Positions 33,793 through 42,294 of a stretch of DNA of 64,000 nt are shown piece by piece. Made by a program: the position numbers and the translations under genes. The notes below the pieces were generated by a model, which worked only from the letters and a program-made list of their open reading frames with translations, had not been told where the DNA came from and did no database searches. Source of the DNA: Cyanobacteria bacterium SZAS LIN-3 (GTDB lineage: Bacteria > Cyanobacteriota > Vampirovibrionia > Obscuribacterales > Obscuribacteraceae); contig JAFEAV010000002.1 of the NCBI GenBank assembly GCA_018266215.1, positions 1-64,000 on the forward strand, written 5' to 3'. Within the stretch, counting starts at the first letter, position 1. Each line of letters begins with the position of its first letter.

Positions 33793-34512
33793 ATGCGAAT
33801 AATTGCCAGCCTGATCATCCTCGCCGCGGCGGTGGTTCCCTTTTCATCGCCGGCTATGGCGGAAGAAAATTTTAGCAGAGGTGTTCAAGCTTACACCGCC
33901 AAAAATTACGGACTGGCCAAACAATACCTGAGCCAGACCGTGAGCACTTTTCCTGCGTTTTGGCCGGGGCACTATTATCTGGCTCATACATACTTGTCGC
34001 TGGGGCAGCGTGATTCTGCCCGCAAACAGTATGAGGCCTGTCTTTCCTGTAGTCCGCCGCCGGGCCAGGATGTACTCGATGCCTGCCGCAAAGCGATGAC
34101 TGCCCTGGGCGGCAAGCCGGCCCCCACCGGTAGTACCGCTGCTGCCGCTCCGGCCGGTTCTACCGATGGCGAAGGCGGCGCCGGATCGGCGACCGAAGAG
34201 AAGAAGGCCGGGGCGAAGGAAACTAAGGAAGCGAAGGAGGAACCGGAGAGCTATCGCGAGAAGGAGCGTCGCGAGACTATCGAACGCCTGCGCAAATTGT
34301 GCGCGGAGAAGGTAGCGAAAATCCGACAGGAGCTCAAACAAGCTCTGGCTGACGGTGATGCTAATTCCAGCCGTTGGTATATTGATAGGGAGACGGGCGG
34401 TTGTGTTACCCACATGAATGCCGAAGACAGAGCTGCCATCGAGCTTGAGTATCAGTCAAAAATTTCTGCGGTACAGCAAGAGACGGAAAAGAAGATCGCT
34501 GATCTCCGCTGA
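33793..34512 (+). CDS. Secreted TPR protein with C-terminal coiled coil, second copy
   Basis: About 239 residues. The signal peptide runs MRIIASLIILAAAVVP to about AMAEE. One or two TPRs follow (RGVQAYTAKNYGLAKQYLSQ; HYYLAHTYLSLGQRDSARKQYEAC), then an Ala/Gly linker and a charged coiled coil (EKERRETIERLRKLC) containing SSRWYIDRETGG. This plan matches the gene at 1013-1777. The start is uncertain: a GTG at 33778 is only 1 nt from GGAGGAG, while the ATG at 33793 is 16 nt from it. It converges with an LRR gene. Function unknown. Confidence 0.68.
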   Translation: MRIIASLIILAAAVVPFSSPAMAEENFSRGVQAYTAKNYGLAKQYLSQTVSTFPAFWPGHYYLAHTYLSLGQRDSARKQYEACLSCSPPPGQDVLDACRKAMTALGGKPAPTGSTAAAAPAGSTDGEGGAGSATEEKKAGAKETKEAKEEPESYREKERRETIERLRKLCAEKVAKIRQELKQALADGDANSSRWYIDRETGGCVTHMNAEDRAAIELEYQSKISAVQQETEKKIADLR

Positions 34513-34532
34513 TTTGTGCAAGATTCAATGCT

Positions 34533-35501
34533 TCAGTGCAGCGGCGTAAAAACGTCGGGCGTTACCTTGGCTGTGTTTTGATGATCGACAAATCTGAGTT
34601 TGCCGTAGTTTTCCAGCGGTGTTTGATTGAGCCAGAAGTCCTTTTTGCGGATCACCACTTTGACCAGAGCCGGCATTTTAGCCAGAGCTGGCAGGGCTCG
34701 GGCATTGATTGCGGTGTCATAGATTACAAGTTTGTCCAATTTCTTGAGTGTCATCAGGTACCGCAGGCACTGATTATCGATGTCGCGGTTGCCTCCCAGA
34801 TCGAGTTCTTCGATATTGGTCAGGTTGCTCAGCAGGGCGCAGTCCGCTTTTTTCAATCCCGTTTTGTCCAGGGCCAGGCGCTGCAGTCCCGGCAGGACTT
34901 GTTTGAGCGCAGCCAGGGCACCGGGGTTTAACGCCATACCGGAAAATTCTATTATTTCGAGCTTTTTCAATTTATTCAGGTGCTCGAAGCCGCTGCCTGT
35001 GATTTCTGTCGATGTAAGCTTGAGTTCATGCAGGTCTTTCATGTTGGCAATGATCGGAAGAGATTTGTCCGATACCAGGGTGTAGTTGAGATTGAGTCGA
35101 TAGAGTGTTGTGAAGTCCTTGAGAAATGCAAAATGCGTGTCGTCAAAATCCAGTTTGGATGCCGAAAACGCCCATGGTTTCAGGGCTGCCAACCGGGCCA
35201 CGGCTCTGATGTTTTCCAGACCATCGTACTTGAGGTAAATCTGTGGCTGGCTCAAGTCCGAGGGGATTTTGACGTGACCCTGGGCCAGGATGCGACCCCG
35301 GGGCGGCCGTGAATTTGGCTGCGGCGGGCTGCCCGGTGTGGTGTAGAGGATCTCGGCTGCTGCCCTTGGCCCGGGGAAGTCCAGGACCAGATCAGTCGCC
35401 ACCGCCGCCAGGGCAGTCGAAAAGGCAAGCCAATGCGCAAGCAGGAGCGGAGTCTGGATTCGTTTTTGAAAGGGATTCCAGTTGAGATTTTGTTTTCTCA
35501 T
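34533..35501 (-). CDS. Secreted leucine-rich-repeat protein, F-x-P-[LV]-H family (copy 1)
   Basis: 322 residues. A hydrophobic N-terminal stretch (LLAHWLAFSTALAAVATD) may be a signal. The core holds about six LRRs of 23-25 residues (LYRLNLNYTLVSDKSLPII; LHELKLTSTEITGSGFEHL; IEELDLGGNRDIDNQCLRYL). Before the LRRs is the family block LKYDGLENI...FSASKLDFDD. The C-terminus has DFW, about 20 residues, then ends VFTPLH. The same block and ending occur in three tandem genes at 43721-46660. It lies 16 bp after glnS on the same strand and is probably cotranscribed with it. Likely an envelope binding protein. Confidence 0.78.
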   Translation of the reverse strand: MRKQNLNWNPFQKRIQTPLLLAHWLAFSTALAAVATDLVLDFPGPRAAAEILYTTPGSPPQPNSRPPRGRILAQGHVKIPSDLSQPQIYLKYDGLENIRAVARLAALKPWAFSASKLDFDDTHFAFLKDFTTLYRLNLNYTLVSDKSLPIIANMKDLHELKLTSTEITGSGFEHLNKLKKLEIIEFSGMALNPGALAALKQVLPGLQRLALDKTGLKKADCALLSNLTNIEELDLGGNRDIDNQCLRYLMTLKKLDKLVIYDTAINARALPALAKMPALVKVVIRKKDFWLNQTPLENYGKLRFVDHQNTAKVTPDVFTPLH

Positions 35502-35517
35502 CCGACCATTTTCGCGC

Positions 35518-37239
35518 TTATTTTTTTTGTGAGCGGGCCCAGGAATCCTTAAGCGTCACGATGCGATTGAACACCGGAGCGCCAGGTTTGCTGTCTTTGG
35601 CGTCGGCGATGAAGTAACCCTGCCTTTCAAACTGGAAGCGATCGCCGGGCTTGGCTTGCGCCAGGCTGGGCTCAAGTTTGCAGCCGGTCAGAACTTGCAG
35701 GGCACTGGGATTGATGGCATTGAGAAACTCACTGTCCTTACCGGCCGGCGGCGCTTCCACCGAGAGCAGGCGGTCGTAGAGTCGCACTTCGGCATCGAGG
35801 GCGTGGCGTGCGCTGACCCAGTGGATAGTGCCTTTGATCTTACGGCCAACCGGATTGTCACCGGGTTTGACTTCGGGATCGTAGGTGCAGCGTACTTCTA
35901 CAACATTACCGGCAGCGTCTTTGACGACATCGGTGCAGGTGATGCAGTGGCCGTAGCGCAGGCGTACTTCCTTGCCCGGGGCCAGTCGGAAATAGTCTTT
36001 AGGCGGCTCGAGCATGAAGTCGTCCTGCTCGATGTAGACTTCCCGGCAGAAGGGCAGCTTGCGCGAGCCTTCTTTGGGGATATCGTGGGGCCAGTAGGCG
36101 GCGTCGAGTTCTTCTACTTTGTCTTCCGGATAATTTTCTATCACCACCTTTAGTGGCTTAAGAACACCCAGGACACGCGGTGCTTTCTGATTCAGATCGT
36201 CGCGGATGCAAAACTCCAGCTGGGCCATGTCGACTACGCTGTTGGCCTTAGCCACACCGACGCTGGCGCAAAAAGCGCGGATGCTCTCGGGGGTATAGCC
36301 GCGACGGCGGAGGCCGGCGATCGTGGGCATGCGTGGGTCGTCCCAGCCGCTTACGTGCTTGCCTTCGACGAGCTCCAGCAATCTGCGTTTGCTCAGCACG
36401 GTGTAATTAAGACTGAGTCTGGCAAATTCATACTGATGCGGGCGACTGGGAAATTTTGCGTAATCGATTAGATTGTCGATAACCCAGTCGTAGAGCTCGC
36501 GATTGTTTTCAAACTCCAGGGTGCAGATGCTGTGCGTGATCCCTTCTATGGCGTCCGAGATAGGATGCGCATAGTCGTACATGGGATAGATGCACCAGGT
36601 ATCGCCGGTCATATGATGCCTGGTGTGGCGGATGCGGTAAAGAAGCGGATCTCGCATCTTCATGTTGGGGTTGGCCATGTCGATTTTGGCGCGCAAAATG
36701 TGTTCGCCTTCTTTGAATTCACCTTTGCGCATGCGACGGAGGAGGTCCAGACTCTCTTCCATGGGCCGGTCGCGATAGGGGCTGTTTTTGCCCGGTGTCG
36801 TGACATTGCCGCGATACTCTTTGATCTCGGCATCGGTCAGACTGCAGACATAGGCTTTGCCGGCCGTGATCAGATGCTCGGCATACTCATACATTTTTTC
36901 GAAATAGTCTGAGGCGTGGTACAGGCCGTCCCAGTTAAAACCGAGCCAGCGCACGTCATCCTGGATGCCGTCTTCAAAAAGAGTGTCTTCCTTGGCCGGG
37001 TCTGTGTCGTCAAAACGCAGGTGGCAACGGGTGCCGGAGTTGGGCAGCTTCTCGCGATAGTCGAGGGCCAGGCCGAAGTTAAGACAAATGGATTTGGCGT
37101 GACCGATATGCAAAAAGCCGTTCGGTTCTGGCGGGAAGCGCGTAATCACTTTCTGGTGGCGCTTGGCCTCCAGGTCGTCATTGATAATGTCCCGAATAAA
37201 ATCGCTGGCTTTGGCCGGAGCCGGTGCTGAAGAGTTCAC
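35518..37239 (-). CDS. glnS: Glutaminyl-tRNA synthetase
   Basis: 573 residues, full length for class I GlnRS. It charges tRNA-Gln directly. [17 protein letters not shown] contains the HIGH box (44-47) and VLSKRRL is the KMSKS-like motif. The GlnRS-specific insertions and anticodon-binding beta barrels are present, including the C-terminal FERQGYF and [14 protein letters not shown] bacterial GlnRS implies the organism need not use the GatCAB route for Gln, though this window cannot exclude GatCAB. An LRR gene follows after 16 bp. Confidence 0.97.
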   Translation of the reverse strand: MNSSAPAPAKASDFIRDIINDDLEAKRHQKVITRFPPEPNGFLHIGHAKSICLNFGLALDYREKLPNSGTRCHLRFDDTDPAKEDTLFEDGIQDDVRWLGFNWDGLYHASDYFEKMYEYAEHLITAGKAYVCSLTDAEIKEYRGNVTTPGKNSPYRDRPMEESLDLLRRMRKGEFKEGEHILRAKIDMANPNMKMRDPLLYRIRHTRHHMTGDTWCIYPMYDYAHPISDAIEGITHSICTLEFENNRELYDWVIDNLIDYAKFPSRPHQYEFARLSLNYTVLSKRRLLELVEGKHVSGWDDPRMPTIAGLRRRGYTPESIRAFCASVGVAKANSVVDMAQLEFCIRDDLNQKAPRVLGVLKPLKVVIENYPEDKVEELDAAYWPHDIPKEGSRKLPFCREVYIEQDDFMLEPPKDYFRLAPGKEVRLRYGHCITCTDVVKDAAGNVVEVRCTYDPEVKPGDNPVGRKIKGTIHWVSARHALDAEVRLYDRLLSVEAPPAGKDSEFLNAINPSALQVLTGCKLEPSLAQAKPGDRFQFERQGYFIADAKDSKPGAPVFNRIVTLKDSWARSQKK

Positions 37240-37480
37240 GTAGCTGCCCTTTCCTATCTGTATGGACCAGCTATTTTACTCTAAGCGGCCGGCTACTGGC
37301 AGCCCGGGCCAGGAGGCCCACTCTGTGGGACTTCCGGCGAGCGGCCCCGGCGGGTTATGTGTCTTTAATGTTCGCCTGTCGATGGCCGTCAGCGGGGGCT
37401 TCCCGCCGTGAAACTTTTTGGGCGGTCGCTCGTATCAGTTTGTAAGCATCCGAGACAGTTGGCGGACGAGGAAATTAATC

Positions 37481-38731
37481 GTGTTTGAAGTAAATCAGGT
37501 AATGGCCGGTAACTTTTTGATTTTTGCAGTTTCGATGGTCGTTCTGGAGGCCATCATGGCCGCCCGCTCCGGGCGGAAGCTATATGACTTTAAGGATAGC
37601 GGCTGCAATTTGTTTATCCTTCTGGTTGCCCGACTTTCCCAGCCGCTCTTTATGGGTTACATAGCCTTTACTCTGCTCGCACTGGAAAGGCTCGTGCCCT
37701 GGCATCTTCCGCCAAACATTGCGACTACGGCCGCCGCCCTTTTACTGACCGATTTTGTCTATTACTGGCAGCACCGTCTAAGCCACACCAATCGCTGGTT
37801 GTGGTTTCTGCACGAGGTGCACCATTCCAGCAAATACTTCAATCTCTCCACCAGCTTCCGTCTGCACTGGCTCAACCGCGCGATTGCACCGCTGTTTTTC
37901 GCACCGTTGATCTTGCTGGGTTTTGGCGCGGAGCAGGTGACTATATTTTTCCTCCTCAATTTGTTTTATCAGTTTGTTTTGCACACTCGTATGGTCGGCA
38001 AAATCCCGCTGTTGGAGGGCATCTTCAATACTCCCTCGGCGCATCGTGTGCACCACGCCAGAAACAAACAATATCTCAATAAAAATTTTGGTGGCATTCT
38101 CATGCTCTGGGATCGACTGTTCGGTACATATCAGGCCGAGGAGGAGGAGCCTAAGTTTGGCATCATCGGTACGTTCGAGAGCACCAATCCTTTTACCGTG
38201 CAGTTTCACAAATTGCCGGGATATTCACTCGTCGCTCGCCGGCTGACTTCTTTCTTTGCCGCGGTGATCCTTTGCGCAACTTCTCTTGAAGCAGCAAGAG
38301 CTGAGGAAGTCTTCGATACCCCAAAAACTGAGTCGCAGCCTGCAACGTCGTCTTTGCAGGGCAAGGTTGAGGTGTCTGTTTCCCCTTCACCAATACTCGG
38401 TTTGTGGAAGGCGCACATCAAACGTTTTGGTCGTCATCCTCAGATAAATATTGAGCGTGTTGACGGTGAATTTTTTGTCGGTACCTATACCGGCTTGCTC
38501 GGCAAATTTCCCTTGCGGGGGCGCTATTTGGAGGACCTGGGAATGATTCAGGCCAGCGTTGATTTTTCCAGCGCCAAGTTGTTGCGCTGGCGTCGTCGGC
38601 CGGCGCAGTCTTTGATCGCACAAATGCAGGGTGTCCTCAAGGACGGCCAGCTGACAGGCACGGCGGTAATGCCGGACCTGTCAACTGCGGTGGTGCAATG
38701 GGACGCGCGCAAGGTTCATTTAGTCAAATAG
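37481..38731 (+). CDS. Fatty acid hydroxylase/sterol desaturase with secreted-type C-terminal domain
   Basis: 416 residues from the GTG at 37481, supported by GAGGAA 9 nt upstream. The first about 260 residues are a membrane di-iron hydroxylase with the histidine boxes HRLSH, HEVHHSS and HRVHHARN. Then comes an unusual junction: a hydrophobic stretch ending EAARAEE (LTSFFAAVILCATSLEAARA) that reads like an internal signal peptide. After it lies a 120-residue beta-rich domain (GLWKAHIKRFG, FFVGTYTGLLGKF) I cannot assign. It overlaps the convergent ARPP-1-like gene by 16 bp. The substrate lipid is unknown. Confidence 0.83.
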   Translation: MFEVNQVMAGNFLIFAVSMVVLEAIMAARSGRKLYDFKDSGCNLFILLVARLSQPLFMGYIAFTLLALERLVPWHLPPNIATTAAALLLTDFVYYWQHRLSHTNRWLWFLHEVHHSSKYFNLSTSFRLHWLNRAIAPLFFAPLILLGFGAEQVTIFFLLNLFYQFVLHTRMVGKIPLLEGIFNTPSAHRVHHARNKQYLNKNFGGILMLWDRLFGTYQAEEEEPKFGIIGTFESTNPFTVQFHKLPGYSLVARRLTSFFAAVILCATSLEAARAEEVFDTPKTESQPATSSLQGKVEVSVSPSPILGLWKAHIKRFGRHPQINIERVDGEFFVGTYTGLLGKFPLRGRYLEDLGMIQASVDFSSAKLLRWRRRPAQSLIAQMQGVLKDGQLTGTAVMPDLSTAVVQWDARKVHLVK

Positions 38732-39807
38732 TTGCGGTGAATCCAGCCGTTCGATTTGCCGGCGTTGAAATCTTCGGTTTCGAACAATAGATTGCGTGTG
38801 GTTTCATGCATCATCATCCGGCTGTTGCCGCTCACCGCCTTTTGTGCGGCTCTGGCTCGGTCGGCGTCATCGATGCATTCTTTTACGGCAACGATGTCCG
38901 GAGCTTTGTATTTTTTACCCGCATCAGCTTCGCTGAAGGCTTCGGTCGCCGATGAATTGATGAGCTTGGGCCACATCTTTTTGAAGAGTGCGTTATTGGC
39001 GTAGACATCGATGCTGTTTACTTTGCCGTTGATGGCGAAGGCATAGCCGACGACATCGGACTTGTCTTTGACTATGTTCTGCAAATCCTGCACATACTTG
39101 CCGCTGGCTTGTTTGACCTGATCGTTTTCCAGGGCCATTTCCAGGCTGGTGGGCGATGCACTGGCCATGGCCTGGGCCGGGCTGACCCGGGCTTTGGCGA
39201 AGCCGACCGATTTGAACTTATCCACCATATCCCAGACCTGTTGCTGGTCTCCGGCATACTTGGCGGCCATCTTCAGGGATTTATTGGCCAGTTGAAATTG
39301 CGAACCATTAAATGCCCCTGCGTCTTCATTGCCTCGTTTGCTCCAGCGACCATGCTCCACGCAAAAAGAATTGATCGGCACAAACCCAGACTTGGGCGGC
39401 AAAATCATATCGTATTGCATCGTGCGATCCTGGCGTCCGCCTTTGACGATGTCTCCGGATTGAATGAAGATTGGCAGATTGCCTTTGTTTTGCACCGCCA
39501 GTTGATTGACGTCACCTGTTTCTTTGACTGTGACATAGCCTTTGAGCATGCCTTCTTGCAGGGTGAGAAATTCCTGGAAGTTGGATTTGTTCGGGCCATG
39601 AATTAAATAGACCGCAAGGTTGGCGCTGGTGAAAGGGCCGCTTATTTTTAGCGGGGCAGTCTTGGTATTGGCCGGCAAGGCGCTGATGGCTACCGGTCCG
39701 TCGTTGTGTCTTACGTTACCGGCCGGCATGTGCTGCGCCATGGCCGCGCTGGGGACTAGATTTGCTCCGGCGATGGCGGCGCTGAGCAAAATATTTTTGC
39801 AATTCAT
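38716..39807 (-). CDS. Secreted ARPP-1-domain protein (DUF6569-like)
   Basis: 363 residues with a signal peptide (MNCKNILLSAAIAGANL, cleavage near AMAQH). Residues about 50-200 match the pattern I associate with the ARPP-1 domain: LTLQEGMLKGYVTVKETG, an NKGNLPIFIQSGDIVKGGRQDR block, and CVEHGRWSKRG. The domain is named for association with ADP-ribosylglycohydrolase and phosphatase genes; its function is unknown. The latter half is helical. CTGGAG is placed 9 nt before the ATG. It overlaps the hydroxylase gene at the 3' ends. Name recalled from memory; needs a profile check. Confidence 0.72.
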   Translation of the reverse strand: MNCKNILLSAAIAGANLVPSAAMAQHMPAGNVRHNDGPVAISALPANTKTAPLKISGPFTSANLAVYLIHGPNKSNFQEFLTLQEGMLKGYVTVKETGDVNQLAVQNKGNLPIFIQSGDIVKGGRQDRTMQYDMILPPKSGFVPINSFCVEHGRWSKRGNEDAGAFNGSQFQLANKSLKMAAKYAGDQQQVWDMVDKFKSVGFAKARVSPAQAMASASPTSLEMALENDQVKQASGKYVQDLQNIVKDKSDVVGYAFAINGKVNSIDVYANNALFKKMWPKLINSSATEAFSEADAGKKYKAPDIVAVKECIDDADRARAAQKAVSGNSRMMMHETTRNLLFETEDFNAGKSNGWIHRNYLTK

Positions 39808-39975
39808 CTGTACTACTCCAGGAAAGTGACCGACCGCGGAGATGCCTAAGTCAGCATAGGAGCAGGGCGCTTAGTTGCGCTCCAGGGTTTTTCCTGAGCG
39901 TCTACTGGCCTTTGGCGCACTGTTATTTGAATGTTATGCGGGCGATGGATACTGCACTGGCGGAGGAGAAAACAT

Positions 39976-40560
39976 ATGAATGATTGCGCCCACCCGCAAG
40001 GGGATGATCCGACAGTCCTGGCCGATGAGCTCTCCACTTCCACGGCGCTCATTTGCGAACTCCTCAATGCCAGGGGAGCAATCAAGCAGCGGGAGATCTT
40101 TTCTACCGTCAGGCCTCTAGCTACGGCTACCGATGTGCTTGTCGACAGAAATGGCGACGGCAAAAATGACGCCCGATACTCGGTCTGGTTTGACGGGGGT
40201 GACAGCAGTATCCGTGCCGTCGACGTTGATCTAAACAACGACGGCAAACGAGACTGGCGTGTAGGCTATGTCTACACCGGCGGCAAGGTGCCCGATGCCA
40301 TAACCATCGATACCGATCTCGACGGACGGCCCGATTTTTATTTGCCTGTGCGCACGACAATGTACGGGACTTTTGATTCCATAGATCTGGACGGCTGTCA
40401 GAAGCAGGGTTTTGGCGGGCGTCTTGATATGATGCGCACGCCCTACGGCTCGCTCAGCTATTTTGATCTGATGACCAAAACTCCCGACCGCAAGTACTGG
40501 AAGATTGACGTCAAACAGACCATGAGCTCGCGCCCGTGCGGCTTTAACTTCCAGCCCTGA
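39976..40560 (+). CDS. Calcium-loop repeat protein
   Basis: 194 residues from the ATG at 39976, with GGAGGAG 8 nt upstream. Three Asp/Asn-rich loops occur in sequence: LVDRNGDGKNDARYS, VDLNNDGKRDWRVG and IDTDLDGRPDFYL, each like the DxNxDGxxD calcium loop of dockerin, VCBS or thrombospondin type 3 repeats. No signal peptide is seen, which is odd because such loops usually lie in secreted proteins. The gene converges with the alcohol dehydrogenase (10 bp). Function unknown; calcium binding is inferred. Confidence 0.68.
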   Translation: MNDCAHPQGDDPTVLADELSTSTALICELLNARGAIKQREIFSTVRPLATATDVLVDRNGDGKNDARYSVWFDGGDSSIRAVDVDLNNDGKRDWRVGYVYTGGKVPDAITIDTDLDGRPDFYLPVRTTMYGTFDSIDLDGCQKQGFGGRLDMMRTPYGSLSYFDLMTKTPDRKYWKIDVKQTMSSRPCGFNFQP

Positions 40561-40569
40561 AGCAGGTCT

Positions 40570-41607
40570 TTATTTCAATGTAGCGCAGTCGATAACAAAG
40601 CGGTATTTCACATCACCGCGTTCCATTCTCTCGAAGGACTCGTTGACGTCTTTGATATCGATTAGCTCGATGTCGGCCGCGACTTTGTGGGCGGCGCAAA
40701 AGTCAAGCATCTCCTGGGTTTCCGCTATGCCGCCAATCATTGAGCCGGCAAAAACGCGACGTTTGCCGATGAGATTGTGGGCGTTGAATTTGACCCCTTC
40801 CGGCGGGACGCCTACGAGCACCATGGTGCCGCCGATTTTGATCAGACTGAGGACTGCATCTATGTCGTGCTCGGCTGAAACAGTATCGACGATAAGATCG
40901 AAATATTCGGCGACCGAGGCCACTTCTTCGGGCTTATTCATGGCTACATATTTGTCTGCGCCCAGTGCCACAGCCGCCGGACGTTTCGATTCGCTGCGGC
41001 TGAGAACGGTCACTTCCGCTTCCATCGCTTTTGCGATCTTGACGGCCATATGACCCAATCCTCCCAGACCGACCACGGCCACTTTTTTGCCCGGGCCCGC
41101 TCCCCAAAATTTCAGGGGCTTGTAGGTTGTTATGCCGGCACACAGTAGAGGGGCCGCTGCATCTAGGGGAATGCCCGCCGGTACTTTCAATAAATATTTC
41201 TGGTCAACGGTGATTTGCGTGGAGTAGCCACCGTATGTGGTGCTGTCGCCGTCCTTGCTGTTGTAGGTGAAGGCCGTGTTTTTGCAATACTGCTCTTCGC
41301 CTCGCTTGCAGGGCTCGCACTGGCGGCACGAGTTTACGAAGCAGCCGATGCCCACTGTGTCGCCGACTTTGAAATTGGTTACGGCGGAGCCGACCCTGGT
41401 GACGTGGCCGACGATTTCATGACCGGGCACCATGGGATAGGTACTGTTCTGCCATTCGTTGCGAGCCTGGTGCAGGTCCGAATGACAGATGCCGCAATAC
41501 TTTATATCCAGCAGCACGTCGTTTTCACCGGGCTCTCTTCTTTCAATTTCAAAAGGCTCCAGGGGAGTCGTGGCCGAAAGGGCGGCATAGGCATTGGTTG
41601 ACAGCAT
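40570..41607 (-). CDS. Zinc-dependent alcohol dehydrogenase (cinnamyl-type)
   Basis: 345 residues from MLSTNAYAAL; the longer upstream frame has no family match. It is a medium-chain NAD(P)-dependent dehydrogenase. Catalytic zinc ligands include Cys41 (GICHSD) and His63 (GHEIVG). Structural zinc is bound by Cys94, Cys97, Cys100 and Cys108. The nucleotide site GLGGLGHMAVKIAKA is present. The overall pattern fits the CAD/YahK-like aldehyde reductases that prefer NADPH, reducing a range of aldehydes. A VOC gene lies upstream on the same strand about 150 bp away. Confidence 0.93.
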   Translation of the reverse strand: MLSTNAYAALSATTPLEPFEIERREPGENDVLLDIKYCGICHSDLHQARNEWQNSTYPMVPGHEIVGHVTRVGSAVTNFKVGDTVGIGCFVNSCRQCEPCKRGEEQYCKNTAFTYNSKDGDSTTYGGYSTQITVDQKYLLKVPAGIPLDAAAPLLCAGITTYKPLKFWGAGPGKKVAVVGLGGLGHMAVKIAKAMEAEVTVLSRSESKRPAAVALGADKYVAMNKPEEVASVAEYFDLIVDTVSAEHDIDAVLSLIKIGGTMVLVGVPPEGVKFNAHNLIGKRRVFAGSMIGGIAETQEMLDFCAAHKVAADIELIDIKDVNESFERMERGDVKYRFVIDCATLK

Positions 41608-41758
41608 GGGATACCTCACATGTCTCACTGAGTGCAATCGTATGCTGATGCTAAGGCATCCGGGGCCCTGTGGTTGCGGGTGAGCAGAATCAGGCAAGAA
41701 TCTCGGAGAATCAGGCAAAAATCCCGTAACAGTTCAAAACAGAGCCGCTGGATGTCGG

Positions 41759-42151
41759 CTACTCTTCGTAAAGCTCCAGGGGCAGGCCATCGGGGTCGAA
41801 GAAGAAGACAAATTTTTTGCCCGTGTATTCATCGATGCGCACCGGCATCACATCGATGCCGTGATCGAGGAGCTTGGCGCGCTCGGCTTCCACGTCGTCG
41901 ACCAGGAAAGCCAGATGCCGCAGGCCGGCGGCTTCAGGATTGGTGACTCTGGCCGGTGGATTGGGGAAGGAAAATAATTCAATCTGCCCGTAGTCGCCCA
42001 CGGCCAGGTCGAGCTTGTATGACTGGCGCTCGGCCCGGTAGTTTTCGGCCAGCACTTTGAGATTGAGGACTTCGGTGTAAAAGTGTCTGGAGACGCCATA
42101 ATCGGAGCAGATGATGGCTGTGTGGTGGATGCGCTTAAGTTTGAGACTCAC
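41759..42151 (-). CDS. VOC-family (glyoxalase-like) protein
   Basis: About 130 residues. It is a single vicinal-oxygen-chelate module: LKRIHHTAIICSDYGVSRHFYTEV gives the first metal His, QIELFSF and RHLAFLVDDVEA the middle, and FFDPDGLPLELYE the last Glu. It resembles the YwbC/GloA2-type lactoylglutathione-lyase-like group. The start is unclear: the frame opens at a GTG at 42229, but the conserved region begins near another GTG at 42151, which I use. Reaction not fixed. Its neighbour on the same strand is the alcohol dehydrogenase, consistent with aldehyde handling. Confidence 0.82.
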   Translation of the reverse strand: MSLKLKRIHHTAIICSDYGVSRHFYTEVLNLKVLAENYRAERQSYKLDLAVGDYGQIELFSFPNPPARVTNPEAAGLRHLAFLVDDVEAERAKLLDHGIDVMPVRIDEYTGKKFVFFFDPDGLPLELYEE

Positions 42152-42294
42152 TGCCTTGGCCCCCGGGATTGATTGGATAGATTCTAGCAGCCTGTCCTCC
42201 CCGCCTTTACCACCGCCCGGCGCTCTCACGTCTTTATCACGTGTCCGCCGCTAGTATCTGGGCACTTACCAGGCAATACAGGTGCTCTCCCCCA

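Noticed and set aside
37393..37415. Hairpin GCGGG-ggctt-CCCGC with a later T run, as a terminator
   Set aside because: The stem is only 5 bp, it lies upstream of a gene on that strand, and the T run is 8 nt away.
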